Assembly: GCA_902796505.1 (NCBI GenBank)
Contig: CADBPA010000125.1
Coordinates: 1 to 8,433 of the forward strand
DNA from: an uncultured Ruminococcus sp.
GTDB taxonomy: Bacteria; Bacillota; Clostridia; Oscillospirales; CAG-272
DNA: 8,433 nt
Direction: 5' to 3'
Shown: piece by piece, positions 1 through 6,089 of the stretch
Layout of the letters: each line of letters opens with the position of its first letter
Position numbering within the stretch: position 1 is the first letter of the stretch
The notes under the pieces: model-generated
Seen by the model: the letters and a program-made list of their open reading frames with translations, nothing else
Database searches by the model: none
What the model was told of the DNA's origin: nothing
Program-made: the position numbers and the translations under genes

Positions 1-86
1 AGGAGCGCTCCGAGAAGGATCATGCCGGCGAAGCCGAGCAGAATGATCTGGAAGGAGGTGATGCGCAATCGGTGATGCAGCTTCAT
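1..86 (-). CDS. TrkH/KtrB-family potassium uptake channel subunit, N-terminal fragment
   Basis: Only the first 28 codons are in the window; the gene continues leftward past base 1. The peptide starts MKLHHRLRITSFQIILLGFA and continues into a hydrophobic GMILLGAL segment. This matches the start of the first membrane helix of KtrB/TrkH proteins (a short basic cytoplasmic head, then a Q-I-x-x-L-G-F type helix). These proteins form the K+-translocating pore and usually work with a cytoplasmic RCK subunit (KtrA/TrkA), which would lie outside the window. The gene follows the calcium/sodium antiporter by 31 bases on the same strand. The ATG at 86..84 has no Shine-Dalgarno sequence: the upstream bases are AT-rich and preceded by a small hairpin. 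No better start is visible. The family call is inference from a short segment. Confidence 0.72.
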   Translation of the reverse strand, partial: MKLHHRLRITSFQIILLGFAGMILLGAL

Positions 87-101
87 ATTTTTTAGTTAAA
101 T

Positions 102-117
102 GCAAACAAAAGTTTGC
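102..117 (-). repeat. Small inverted repeat abutting the yrbG stop codon
   Basis: A perfect 6-base inverted repeat around four bases (GCAAAC-TTTT-GTTTGC on the minus strand). It begins on the base directly after the TAA stop of the antiporter gene and ends 15 bases before the potassium transporter ATG. A 15-of-16 match lies at 6800-6815, also directly after a TAA stop. No T-run follows, so it does not look like an intrinsic terminator. It could be a processing or stabilising stem, or a palindromic protein site. Confidence 0.5.
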
Positions 118-1149
118 TTATGCAATGGCGGGAAGGACGAATTGCAGGACGGTATAGGCGAGATAGATCGCAAGGAGCAAGATACCCTGCCAGCGCGAGA
201 GCTTGCCGCGCAGGAGCGCCGGGACCGTCAGGATCGCCATCACGAGCAGGCTGAGCGGCACGTCGAGGACGAGCGAGGCGTTCTGCCCGAAGATGCGCGT
301 TTCGGCGGGGATATCGAAGGGGCGGATGGTGATCGCCGCGCCGGAGACGAGGACGAGGTTGAAGAGGTTTGCCCCGACGACGTTGCCGAGCGAGAGCGCG
401 CCGTGTCCCTTGATGAGGGCGGTGATGGCGGTGACGAGTTCGGGAAGCGACGTACCGAGGGCGACGAAGGTCAGCGCGATGACCGATTCGGGAACGCCGA
501 GCGCTTCGGCGATCTTGGTGCCGTTATCGACGAGCAGCCTTGCGCCGACGGCGATCAGCGCCGCGCCGACGACGAGATCGACGATCTGGAAAAGCAGCGA
601 ATGCTTGTCCTTGAAGGCGGCGTAGGCAGGGAAGAGCGGCTTTTTCTGCGGCTCCTCTTCGGCTTCTTCGGGGAGATCGACCTGCGGATCGCCGGGATTT
701 TTCTTCATTGAAAGGACCGTGACGATCATATAAATGACGAAGAGGACGAGCAGGGCGATGCCGACCGGGCGGTCAAAACGCCCGACCGCGTAGGAGATGA
801 CGATATAGAGCGCCTCCGCGCCGAAGAAGAAAAAGACGGGGGTGCGGAAGGTCTTCGCGTTGACCGGACCGGGCTTTGCGACGATGGGGATCGCGGCGAT
901 CAGCGCGGTGTTGCAGATGATCGAGCCAATGGCGTTGCCGTAGGCGATGGCGCTGTGGCCTTCAAACGCCGAGGTCGCCGAGACCATGACTTCCGGCAGC
1001 GTCGTTCCGATGGAGACGACCGTCGCGCCGATGAGAAGCTCAGGCAGGCGGAAGCGTTTTGCGACGCCAGCCGCGCCGTCCACGAACCAATCTCCGCCCT
1101 TGATCAGGCAGACAAGACCGACAGCAAAGAGAAAAATCGAGAGTACCAT
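118..1149 (-). CDS. yrbG: Calcium/sodium antiporter (CaCA family, YrbG type)
   Basis: Integral membrane cation exchanger of 343 residues, the usual length for the prokaryotic YrbG/K+-dependent Na+/Ca2+ exchanger-like family, expected to exchange Ca2+ (possibly another divalent ion) against Na+ across the cytoplasmic membrane. It has the diagnostic internal duplication. The first alpha repeat (about residues 36-83) carries SIGTTLPE and GNAIGS; the second (about 219-268) carries ALGTSLPE and GNVVGAN. The acidic residues in the two GT(T/S)LPE motifs are the family's cation ligands. About ten hydrophobic segments are evident, with an acidic hydrophilic loop at about 150-182 between the halves. 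The ATG has an AAAGGAAA ribosome site (1165..1158) eight bases upstream. It lies 56 bases downstream of mntP with no terminator or clear promoter between, so it is probably co-transcribed from the manganese-riboswitch promoter. Ion specificity cannot be read from sequence; a contribution to Mn2+ export is possible. Confidence 0.93.
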   Translation of the reverse strand: MVLSIFLFAVGLVCLIKGGDWFVDGAAGVAKRFRLPELLIGATVVSIGTTLPEVMVSATSAFEGHSAIAYGNAIGSIICNTALIAAIPIVAKPGPVNAKTFRTPVFFFFGAEALYIVISYAVGRFDRPVGIALLVLFVIYMIVTVLSMKKNPGDPQVDLPEEAEEEPQKKPLFPAYAAFKDKHSLLFQIVDLVVGAALIAVGARLLVDNGTKIAEALGVPESVIALTFVALGTSLPELVTAITALIKGHGALSLGNVVGANLFNLVLVSGAAITIRPFDIPAETRIFGQNASLVLDVPLSLLVMAILTVPALLRGKLSRWQGILLLAIYLAYTVLQFVLPAIA

Positions 1150-1205
1150 TTTTTATATTTCCTTTACATTAGAATCCTTATTTATCGATATTATGCTAAT
1201 AATAG

Positions 1206-1790
1206 TTAGAAAAATACGCCTTTTACAAAGATCTCGACCCCGATCAGGATGAGGATCGCGCCGCCGAGGACGGCGGCTTTTTTCTCGAAAACCGCGCCGA
1301 ATTTCCGCCCGATCAGAACGCCTCCGACGCAGATGACGAAGGTGACGGCGGCGATGAGGAGCGAGGCGACCATCGCCTCCCGGAAGGCGTATGCGGAGCT
1401 GACGAAGGTGAAGCCGGAGGAGAGCGCGTCGATCGAGGTGGCAACGCCCTGAAGCAGGAGCGCGCCGAAGGTCAGCGCGGCGGTCGTCTTCTCCTCTTTT
1501 TTACGCAGCCCTTCGACGATCATTCGGACGCCGAGGAAGAGCAGGAGCAGGAGGGCGATCCAGGGGACGGCGGGGCGGAACGCCTCGAACGCCGAGACGA
1601 AATAGTAAACGCACACCCAGCCGAGCATCGGCATAAACCATTGAAAAAAGGCGAAGGTGCCGGCGATGGCGAAGATCCTTTTCGGGCGCATCTGCGGATC
1701 GGCGAGGCCGTTGGCGAGAGAGACCGAGAAGGCGTCCATCGCAAGGGCGACGCCGAGCAGGGCGTTGTTCAAGAAGAAAAGAATGTCCAT
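1206..1790 (-). CDS. mntP: Putative manganese efflux pump MntP
   Basis: A 194-residue membrane protein of the MntP (formerly DUF204) family, which exports Mn2+ from the cytoplasm. Family marks are the two pseudo-symmetric motifs AMDAFSVSLANG (residues 17-28) and ATSIDALSSGF (117-127), whose aspartates D19 and D121 are the conserved membrane-embedded acids, plus a GVLIGRKFG segment near 157-165. About six transmembrane helices are visible, and a charged loop (about 95-104, KKEEK) separates the two halves. Length fits the family (about 185-195). The ATG at 1790 is preceded by AAAGGAGA (1801..1794). The gene is led by a yybP-ykoY manganese riboswitch and terminator, which independently supports the Mn2+ assignment. 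It is the first gene of a leftward cluster with yrbG and a potassium transporter. Confidence 0.95.
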   Translation of the reverse strand: MDILFFLNNALLGVALAMDAFSVSLANGLADPQMRPKRIFAIAGTFAFFQWFMPMLGWVCVYYFVSAFEAFRPAVPWIALLLLLFLGVRMIVEGLRKKEEKTTAALTFGALLLQGVATSIDALSSGFTFVSSAYAFREAMVASLLIAAVTFVICVGGVLIGRKFGAVFEKKAAVLGGAILILIGVEIFVKGVFF

Positions 1791-1809
1791 AAATCTCCTT
1801 TCGGCAAAT

Positions 1810-1831
1810 AAAAAACCGCGCGGCGGCGCGG
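1810..1831 (-). terminator. Intrinsic terminator acting as riboswitch expression platform
   Basis: On the minus strand a perfect 6-base stem CCGCGC-CGCC-GCGCGG (1831..1816) is followed at once by six T residues (1815..1810). It lies between the manganese aptamer and the mntP ribosome site, nine bases before AAAGGAGA. This fits transcription attenuation of mntP. An alternative pairing is visible: GGCGGC at 1863..1858 can pair with GCCGCC at 1835..1830, which takes up the first bases of the terminator stem. The region is so GC-rich that chance pairings are easy, so the antiterminator is tentative. Confidence 0.85.
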
Positions 1832-1868
1832 CGGCGAAACCGAGGAAGCATATGTCTGCCGCCCGCAG

Positions 1869-1962
1869 AACACATGAGTCTTGCGAATAAAGGCGAGCCA
1901 GGCGGAATGCCGGGACTGTTGACTCGCTGCGGCGAAGCCGTTCGCTACTCCCCCGATGAGTT
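1869..1962 (-). promoter_or_regulatory. yybP-ykoY manganese riboswitch aptamer
   Basis: Read on the minus strand, the segment contains the hallmark GGGGAGUAGC (1953..1944), a GUCAACA block (1923..1917) and a closing GCAAGA (1884..1879), in the order known for yybP-ykoY (Mn2+) aptamers. I can fold it by hand. P1 pairs about 1962..1953 with 1878..1869 (8 of 10 positions). A GCGAA/UUCGC helix (1945..1941 with 1887..1883) sits next to the conserved loop bases. A CGGC-UUC-GCCG hairpin lies at about 1940..1930. A 7-base arm GCGAGUC/GGCUCGC spans 1927..1921 and 1900..1894. In this class Mn2+ bridges two loops carrying the conserved segments and usually switches exporter genes on. It stands directly upstream of a terminator and mntP, exactly the expected context. 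Confidence 0.93.
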
Positions 1963-1969
1963 TGTACCT

Positions 1970-1998
1970 ATTATAGCACGCGAAAAGCGTTTTGTCAA
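1970..1998 (-). promoter_or_regulatory. Consensus sigma-A promoter for mntP
   Basis: On the minus strand a perfect -35 box TTGACA (1998..1993) is separated by 17 bases from a perfect -10 box TATAAT (1975..1970). The TG of an extended -10 lies one base before the -10 box. Transcription should begin near 1963, placing the first bases of the RNA at the start of riboswitch helix P1. A promoter this strong suits a gene controlled downstream by attenuation. Confidence 0.92.
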
Positions 1999-2120
1999 GC
2001 CCTTTTCGGGCGCCGTCTGAGAATTTTATGCGCGGCCGGGGCGGAACATGCGGCGACGGCGGCGGGGCGCACAGTTTTCGCGGAATTTTCTGCGGGAATC
2101 GATAATATTATAAAAAAGTC

Positions 2121-2149
2121 TTGCTTTTTCCGCTTTCTTTTGGTATAAT
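2121..2149 (+). promoter_or_regulatory. Extended -10 promoter for the yuiD-greA array
   Basis: A perfect TATAAT (2144-2149) is preceded by TGG, giving an extended -10, and by TTGCTT (2121-2126) at 17-base spacing. The -35 box matches only 3 of 6 positions, so the extended -10 probably carries recognition. The start site should lie near 2156. It points toward the yuiD-like gene and diverges from the mntP promoter, about 120 bases away. Confidence 0.8.
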
Positions 2150-2157
2150 AAAATTCA

Positions 2158-2199
2158 GTGCGCACCGGCGCGTGCGTAATTATGCGCATACGGGCGCAC
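2158..2199 (+). other. Hairpin at the 5' end of the yuiD transcript
   Basis: GTGCGC (2158-2163) pairs with GCGCAC (2194-2199), and CCG (2165-2167) with CGG (2191-2193), around one bulged A. An inner TGCG/CGCA stem (2173-2176 with 2185-2188) closes an eight-base loop. The stem starts one or two bases after the predicted transcription start, a position typical of mRNA-stabilising 5' stems. I do not recognise it as a known riboswitch. It argues against starting the coding region at the GTG at 2158. Confidence 0.45.
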
Positions 2200-2250
2200 A
2201 TAAATATTAGGATGCATATCCGGAAAAGACGGAAGAGGAGGGGCGACGAT

Positions 2251-2757
2251 ATGACGATCGGTACCGAAATTCTTGCTTTGCTGACCAACCGCGTTTTATG
2301 GACGCCGGTGGCGGCGTGGCTTCTCGCGCAATTTACCAAGATGGTGGTCGCCTCGATCACCAATCATGAATTTCAGTTTACGCGCCTGTTCGGGGACGGC
2401 GGAATGCCGAGCAGTCATTCGGCGTTCGTGACCTCGATGGCGGTGATGTGCGGCTGGTGCTGCGGCGTGGGGACGCCGGTTTTTGCGGTCGCGGCGGTGC
2501 TGGCGTTTATCGTGATGCACGACGCGATGGGCGTTCGCCGCGAAACGGGGAAGCAGGCGGTGACCATCCGGCAGCTTGCCGACGCGTTCAACGCGCAGTT
2601 CCTCGAAAAAGACAAACAGATCCGGGCGGAAAAGCTGAAGGTGCTGGTGGGGCATAACCCCTATCAGATCCTCGCCGGCTCGGCGTTCGGCGTGCTGATC
2701 GCGGTGCTTTCGCTGCTCCTCTTCCCGGTGGAATACGCGTCGCTCTGGCCGGTGTGA
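2251..2757 (+). CDS. Divergent PAP2 family membrane protein (YuiD-like)
   Basis: A 168-residue membrane protein of the divergent PAP2 (DUF212, YuiD) family, related to acid phosphatase/vanadium haloperoxidase-type phosphatases. Family features are GMPSSHS (residues 51-57), corresponding to the PAP2 SGH-type motif; DAMGVRRETGKQA (91-103); and GHNPYQILAGSAFGVLIA near the C-terminus (134-151). Hydrophobic segments lie at about 15-35, 56-90 and 142-162. The likely activity is lipid-phosphate dephosphorylation at the membrane, but the substrate is unknown for the family. I chose ATG 2251 because GAGGAGGGG ends a few bases upstream and the length then fits YuiD (about 158). An in-frame GTG at 2158 would add a basic, hairpin-derived segment with no family likeness. 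It is the first gene of the rightward array, 34 bases before greA. Confidence 0.88.
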   Translation: MTIGTEILALLTNRVLWTPVAAWLLAQFTKMVVASITNHEFQFTRLFGDGGMPSSHSAFVTSMAVMCGWCCGVGTPVFAVAAVLAFIVMHDAMGVRRETGKQAVTIRQLADAFNAQFLEKDKQIRAEKLKVLVGHNPYQILAGSAFGVLIAVLSLLLFPVEYASLWPV

Positions 2758-2791
2758 GACGAAAGCAAATTCAGAAAAGAAGGCGAATATT

Positions 2792-3295
2792 ATGTATGAT
2801 GAGCTGACTTCGGTCGACATCAAAAAAATGGAGGAGGAGATCGCCTATCGGCAGACGGTCCTCGGTCCTCAGCTGCTTGCGGAGATGAAGCGGACGCGCG
2901 AGTTCGGCGATCTCTCCGAAAATGCCGAATACAAGGAAGCCAAGCGCGAGAAGCGGCGCAACGAAGGCCGCATCCGCTATCTCGAATCGATGATCCGGAC
3001 GGCGAAGGTCATCGAGATCGCGGAGGACGCCGACAAGGTCTGTCTCTTCGATTACGTGACGGTGTTCAACGAAAAGATCGGCGCCGAGAAGCGCATCCAG
3101 ATCGTCACCACCCTGCGCCAGAACGCGCTGCTCGGCTTCGTCAGCAAGGAGTCTCCGCTCGGAGGCGCGCTGATGGGGCGCAAGGTCGGAGACCGGGTGC
3201 TCGTAGAGGTCAATCCGACGACCTCCTATTACGTCGTCGTCCGCGCGATCGAGAAGGGAAAGGACAACGAGGACCTTCCCATCAGCGGATACTGA
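2792..3295 (+). CDS. greA: GreA-family transcript cleavage/elongation factor
   Basis: A 167-residue protein of the GreA/GreB family. The N-terminal antiparallel coiled coil (about residues 8-75) carries the tip motif GDLSENAEY (39-47), whose acidic residues D40 and E43 enter the RNA polymerase secondary channel and help hold the catalytic Mg2+ for cleavage of backtracked RNA. The C-terminal FKBP-like domain (about 85-155) contains SPLGGALMGRKVGD (121-134), the family signature. The ribosome site is weak (AGAAGG, 2778-2783, eight bases from ATG). The protein is slightly longer than classical GreA (about 158) because of a C-terminal tail ending DLPISGY, so it may be a GreA paralogue rather than the principal GreA. 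It is probably co-transcribed with the yuiD-like gene and followed by a 208-base untranslated gap. Confidence 0.92.
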   Translation: MYDELTSVDIKKMEEEIAYRQTVLGPQLLAEMKRTREFGDLSENAEYKEAKREKRRNEGRIRYLESMIRTAKVIEIAEDADKVCLFDYVTVFNEKIGAEKRIQIVTTLRQNALLGFVSKESPLGGALMGRKVGDRVLVEVNPTTSYYVVVRAIEKGKDNEDLPISGY

Positions 3296-3503
3296 AAGGC
3301 GCCGCCCGCCGCCGGGACGTAGCGGGCAAAAACCGAATATCAAAATCCATCCGAACCGACTAAAAAATTTTTGAAAAAAGGAGAAACCGCCAGTCGGATG
3401 GTCGATGCGTCGTTTCAAAACGGCAGGGGCGTCAAGGCAGCCCCCGGCACTGAAAACGGCGGCGAGGGAAGCCTCGCTCTGTCTTCGTGCGGTAACACAT
3501 ATC
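3296..3503 (+). other. Structured 208-base gap between greA and the kinase gene
   Basis: No gene is recognisable here, but several inverted repeats are. GCCCGC/GCGGGC (3304-3309 with 3322-3327) has no following T-run. An 8-base perfect pair CCATCCGA/TCGGATGG (3347-3354 with 3394-3401) competes with CCGACT/AGTCGG (3356-3361 with 3392-3397). GGGGC/GCCCC occurs at 3426-3430 and 3440-3444. GCGAGG-GAAG-CCTCGC (3462-3477) is followed by a weakly T-rich stretch. The loop of the 8-base stem holds a good Shine-Dalgarno sequence (AAAGGAG, 3377-3383) that does not sit at proper distance from any start in the kinase frame. Mutually exclusive stems around a ribosome site would fit a cis-regulatory leader, but I match it to no known class. 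Confidence 0.4.
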
Positions 3504-4430
3504 ATGCCGGAACTCGAACTGAATACTTTACTGAAAACTATGAGCGATCCGAAAAAGGCGGTCGCGGACGCGGAAGCCGCCTATCACAACAGAGTCGCGG
3601 AGGTCGCCGACCGCATCGTCGGAGACGGGGTGCGCGTCGTGATGCTCGCCGGGCCGTCCAGCTCCGGAAAGACCACCAGCGCCAACCTGATCGCCGACGC
3701 CATCCGTGCGCGAGGCGAGGCGGCGCTCGTCGTTTCGCTCGACAATTTCTATCGCAACGCCGACGATCCGACCTATCCTCGGCTGGAGGGGGGCGAGCGG
3801 GATCTTGAGCATCCCGAAGCGCTCGATATTTCCCTGATCCACAAAACGCTCGCCGACATCATCGCGGGCAGGGATTTCGTCATCCCGAAGTACGATTTTT
3901 CGACCGGGATGCGGTCGGGGGAGACCGGGTACGAGGCGAAGGCGCGCCAATGCGTCATCATCGAGGGCATTCACGCGCTGAATCCGATCCTTTCGGATCT
4001 GCCGTCGGACGAGATGCTGAAGCTGTTCATCAGCGTTTCGACCAATATCGAATCGGGCGGTGACCGCCTGATTTCGGGAAAGAAGATCCGCTTTATCCGC
4101 CGCGTGGTGCGGGATAATCTCTACCGCGGCATGAGCGCGATGCGGACGCTCTCGGTCTGGGAGTCGGTTCTGGACGGCGAGCGCAAGTATCTCTATCCTT
4201 ACCGTGACCGCGCGGATATTTATTTCGATACCTTCCACAGCTTTGAGCTTTCGGTGATGAAGCCGTTTGCCGACGCGCTGATCACGCCGGAGGTGGTGGA
4301 GCGGAGTCCTTACGCCGAGGTCGTTCACGGCATTCTGCGCTGTATCCCGGCGATGGATATCGATCTGATCCCCGAAGATTCGCTGATCCGGGAGTTCATT
4401 CCGGGCGGCATTTACGAATCGATCACCTGA
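3504..4430 (+). CDS. Uridine kinase-like nucleoside kinase (P-loop, short form)
   Basis: A 308-residue P-loop kinase of the uridine kinase/phosphoribulokinase superfamily, expected to phosphorylate a nucleoside (uridine/cytidine salvage) using ATP. The Walker A motif is GPSSSGKTT (residues 50-58). SLDNFYR (78-84) matches the substrate-binding segment of uridine kinases, and VIIEGIHALN (151-160) the Walker B-like strand. The arginine-rich lid region (about 186-204, with GKKIRFIRRVVRD) is also present. The 40 residues before the P-loop resemble the linker found in long clostridial nucleoside kinases, but the TGS and ThrRS-like domains that precede it there are absent. The start is uncertain: ATG 3504 is chosen because upstream in-frame sequence from ATG 3405 looks noncoding, but neither start has a properly spaced Shine-Dalgarno site, and ATG 3540 is also possible. 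True substrate is not determined by sequence. Confidence 0.85.
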   Translation: MPELELNTLLKTMSDPKKAVADAEAAYHNRVAEVADRIVGDGVRVVMLAGPSSSGKTTSANLIADAIRARGEAALVVSLDNFYRNADDPTYPRLEGGERDLEHPEALDISLIHKTLADIIAGRDFVIPKYDFSTGMRSGETGYEAKARQCVIIEGIHALNPILSDLPSDEMLKLFISVSTNIESGGDRLISGKKIRFIRRVVRDNLYRGMSAMRTLSVWESVLDGERKYLYPYRDRADIYFDTFHSFELSVMKPFADALITPEVVERSPYAEVVHGILRCIPAMDIDLIPEDSLIREFIPGGIYESIT

Positions 4431-4478
4431 AGGCGGTCGCAACCCCAAAACGGAAACCAAAAAAACAATGGAGTGAAT

Positions 4479-6089
4479 ATGTCCGATCTACATTCTGAAA
4501 TCAACCGAAGAAGGACCTTTGCCATCATCTCGCACCCCGACGCCGGTAAGACCACGCTGACCGAGAAGTTTTTGCTTTACGGCGGCGCGATCCAGTCCGC
4601 CGGATCGGTCAAGGGCAAGCAGAGCGACAAGCACGCGGTCTCCGACTGGATGGACCTCGAAAAACAGAGAGGCATTTCGATCACCTCTTCGGTGCTGCAA
4701 TTTGAATACGAGGGATATTGCATCAACCTGCTCGATACTCCGGGACACCAGGATTTCTCGGAGGATACCTACCGCACGCTGATGGCGGCGGACAGCGCCG
4801 TCATGGTCATCGACGCGGCGAAGGGCATCGAGCCGCAGACGAGAAAACTGTTCAAGGTCTGCGCGATGCGGGACATCCCGATCTTTACCTTTATCAATAA
4901 GATGGACCGCGAGGCGCGCGATCCCTTCGACCTGCTCGACGAGCTGGAGCATGAGTTCGGCATCGGGACCTACCCGATGAACTGGCCGATCGGCTGCGGA
5001 CAGAGCTTCAAGGGGGTATACGACCGGGACGCGAAGAGCATCCTCTCCTTCTCGGATTCGCACCGCGGCCGCGAGCGCATCCGGGGCGTGGACTGCGACA
5101 TCCGCGATACCGAAAAGCTTGACGCGCTGATCGGCGAAAAACAGCGCGTCGAACTCTGCGAGCAGGTGGAACTGCTCGACGGCGCGTCCTTCGATTTCGA
5201 TCTCGAAGCCGTCCGGCACGGAAAGCTCTCGCCGGTCTTCTTCGGATCGGCGCTGAACAATTTCGGCGTCGAGCCCTTCCTCGAACATTTCCTGAAAATG
5301 ACGACCCCGCCGCTGCCGCGCCGCGCCGGAGAGGTCACCGTCGATCCCTTCGACGAGAGATTTACCGCCTTCGTCTTCAAGATCCAAGCGAATATGAACA
5401 AGGCGCACCGCGACCGCATCGCCTTTATGCGCATCTGCTCCGGCCGTTTCGACCGCGCGAAGGAGTACTACCACGTGCAGGGCGACAAGACCGCGAAGCT
5501 CTCCCAGCCGCAGCAGATGATGGCGTCCGAGCGCGAGGTGATCGACGAGGCGTACGCCGGGGATATCATCGGCATTTTCGATCCCGGCATCTTCTCGATC
5601 GGCGACACCGTCTGCGAGAGGGGAATGAAACTCCGCTTCGACGGCATTCCGACCTTCGCACCGGAGCATTTCGCCGTCGTGGAGCAGGTGGATTCGATGA
5701 AGCGCAAGCAGTTCGCCAAGGGGATGAATCAGATCGCCCAGGAAGGCGCGATCCAGATCTTCTTCGAGCCGAACAGCGGTCTTGAGCGCGTGATCGTCGG
5801 CGTGGTCGGCGTTCTGCAATTCGAGGTGCTCGAATACCGGCTCAAAAACGAATACGGCTGCGACCTGCGCCGCACCGATCTCGCCTATCAGCAGATCCGC
5901 TGGGTGAAGGATCCCGCGACCGATATGAAAAAACTGAAGCTTTCGCACGACACCAAATGGGTGCAGGATTTCCGCGGCAACAACCTTCTGATCTTCACGA
6001 GCGAGTGGGCGATCCGCTGGGTGCTGGAGGATAACCCCGGCCTGGAGCTTCTCGAATTCAATCGCGGACAAGAGGAAGGGCAGTCATGA
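4479..6089 (+). CDS. prfC: Peptide chain release factor 3 (RF3)
   Basis: A translational GTPase of 536 residues (E. coli RF3 has 529) that removes RF1/RF2 from the ribosome after peptide release. GTPase motifs are all present: G1 SHPDAGKT (residues 18-25), G2/switch I RGISITSSV (64-72), G3 DTPGH (86-90), and G4 NKMD (140-143). The opening INRRRTFAIISHPDAGKTTL and DTPGHQDFSEDTYRTL are diagnostic for RF3 rather than EF-G. Beta-barrel domain II and the C-terminal domain follow, with the RF3-type GVVGVLQFEVLEYRLKNEY segment late in the protein. ATG 4479 is preferred over an in-frame GTG at 4473 because TGGAG (4469-4473) then sits five bases upstream. It lies 48 bases after the kinase gene, and its stop codon overlaps the trmB start (ATGA). 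Confidence 0.97.
   Translation: MSDLHSEINRRRTFAIISHPDAGKTTLTEKFLLYGGAIQSAGSVKGKQSDKHAVSDWMDLEKQRGISITSSVLQFEYEGYCINLLDTPGHQDFSEDTYRTLMAADSAVMVIDAAKGIEPQTRKLFKVCAMRDIPIFTFINKMDREARDPFDLLDELEHEFGIGTYPMNWPIGCGQSFKGVYDRDAKSILSFSDSHRGRERIRGVDCDIRDTEKLDALIGEKQRVELCEQVELLDGASFDFDLEAVRHGKLSPVFFGSALNNFGVEPFLEHFLKMTTPPLPRRAGEVTVDPFDERFTAFVFKIQANMNKAHRDRIAFMRICSGRFDRAKEYYHVQGDKTAKLSQPQQMMASEREVIDEAYAGDIIGIFDPGIFSIGDTVCERGMKLRFDGIPTFAPEHFAVVEQVDSMKRKQFAKGMNQIAQEGAIQIFFEPNSGLERVIVGVVGVLQFEVLEYRLKNEYGCDLRRTDLAYQQIRWVKDPATDMKKLKLSHDTKWVQDFRGNNLLIFTSEWAIRWVLEDNPGLELLEFNRGQEEGQS

Noticed and set aside
100..711. A plus-strand open frame with a very acidic/basic translation.
   Set aside because: It is antisense to the calcium/sodium antiporter, whose repeats and motifs are unmistakable on the minus strand.
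1501..1875. Minus-strand open frame starting inside the riboswitch region.
   Set aside because: It overlaps mntP in another frame, its arginine/proline-rich translation is typical of a GC-rich shadow, and its start lies within the aptamer RNA.
2102..2111. ATAATATTAT palindrome and nearby TATAAT-like boxes as additional promoters.
   Set aside because: No -35 box at acceptable spacing on either strand; the AT-rich patch is better seen as upstream context of the 2121-2149 promoter.
3304..3327. GC inverted repeat after greA as a terminator.
   Set aside because: The 6-base stem has a 12-base loop and is followed by A residues, not T residues, so intrinsic termination on the plus strand is unlikely.
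3462..3477. GCGAGG-GAAG-CCTCGC hairpin as an intrinsic terminator.
   Set aside because: The following bases are only partly T-rich (TCTGTCTTCG), so it was kept only as part of the leader description.
4488..6071. A 527-codon open frame on the minus strand antisense to prfC.
   Set aside because: It mirrors prfC codon structure in GC-rich DNA, its translation has low-complexity charged composition without recognisable domains, and RF3 on the plus strand has all its motifs.
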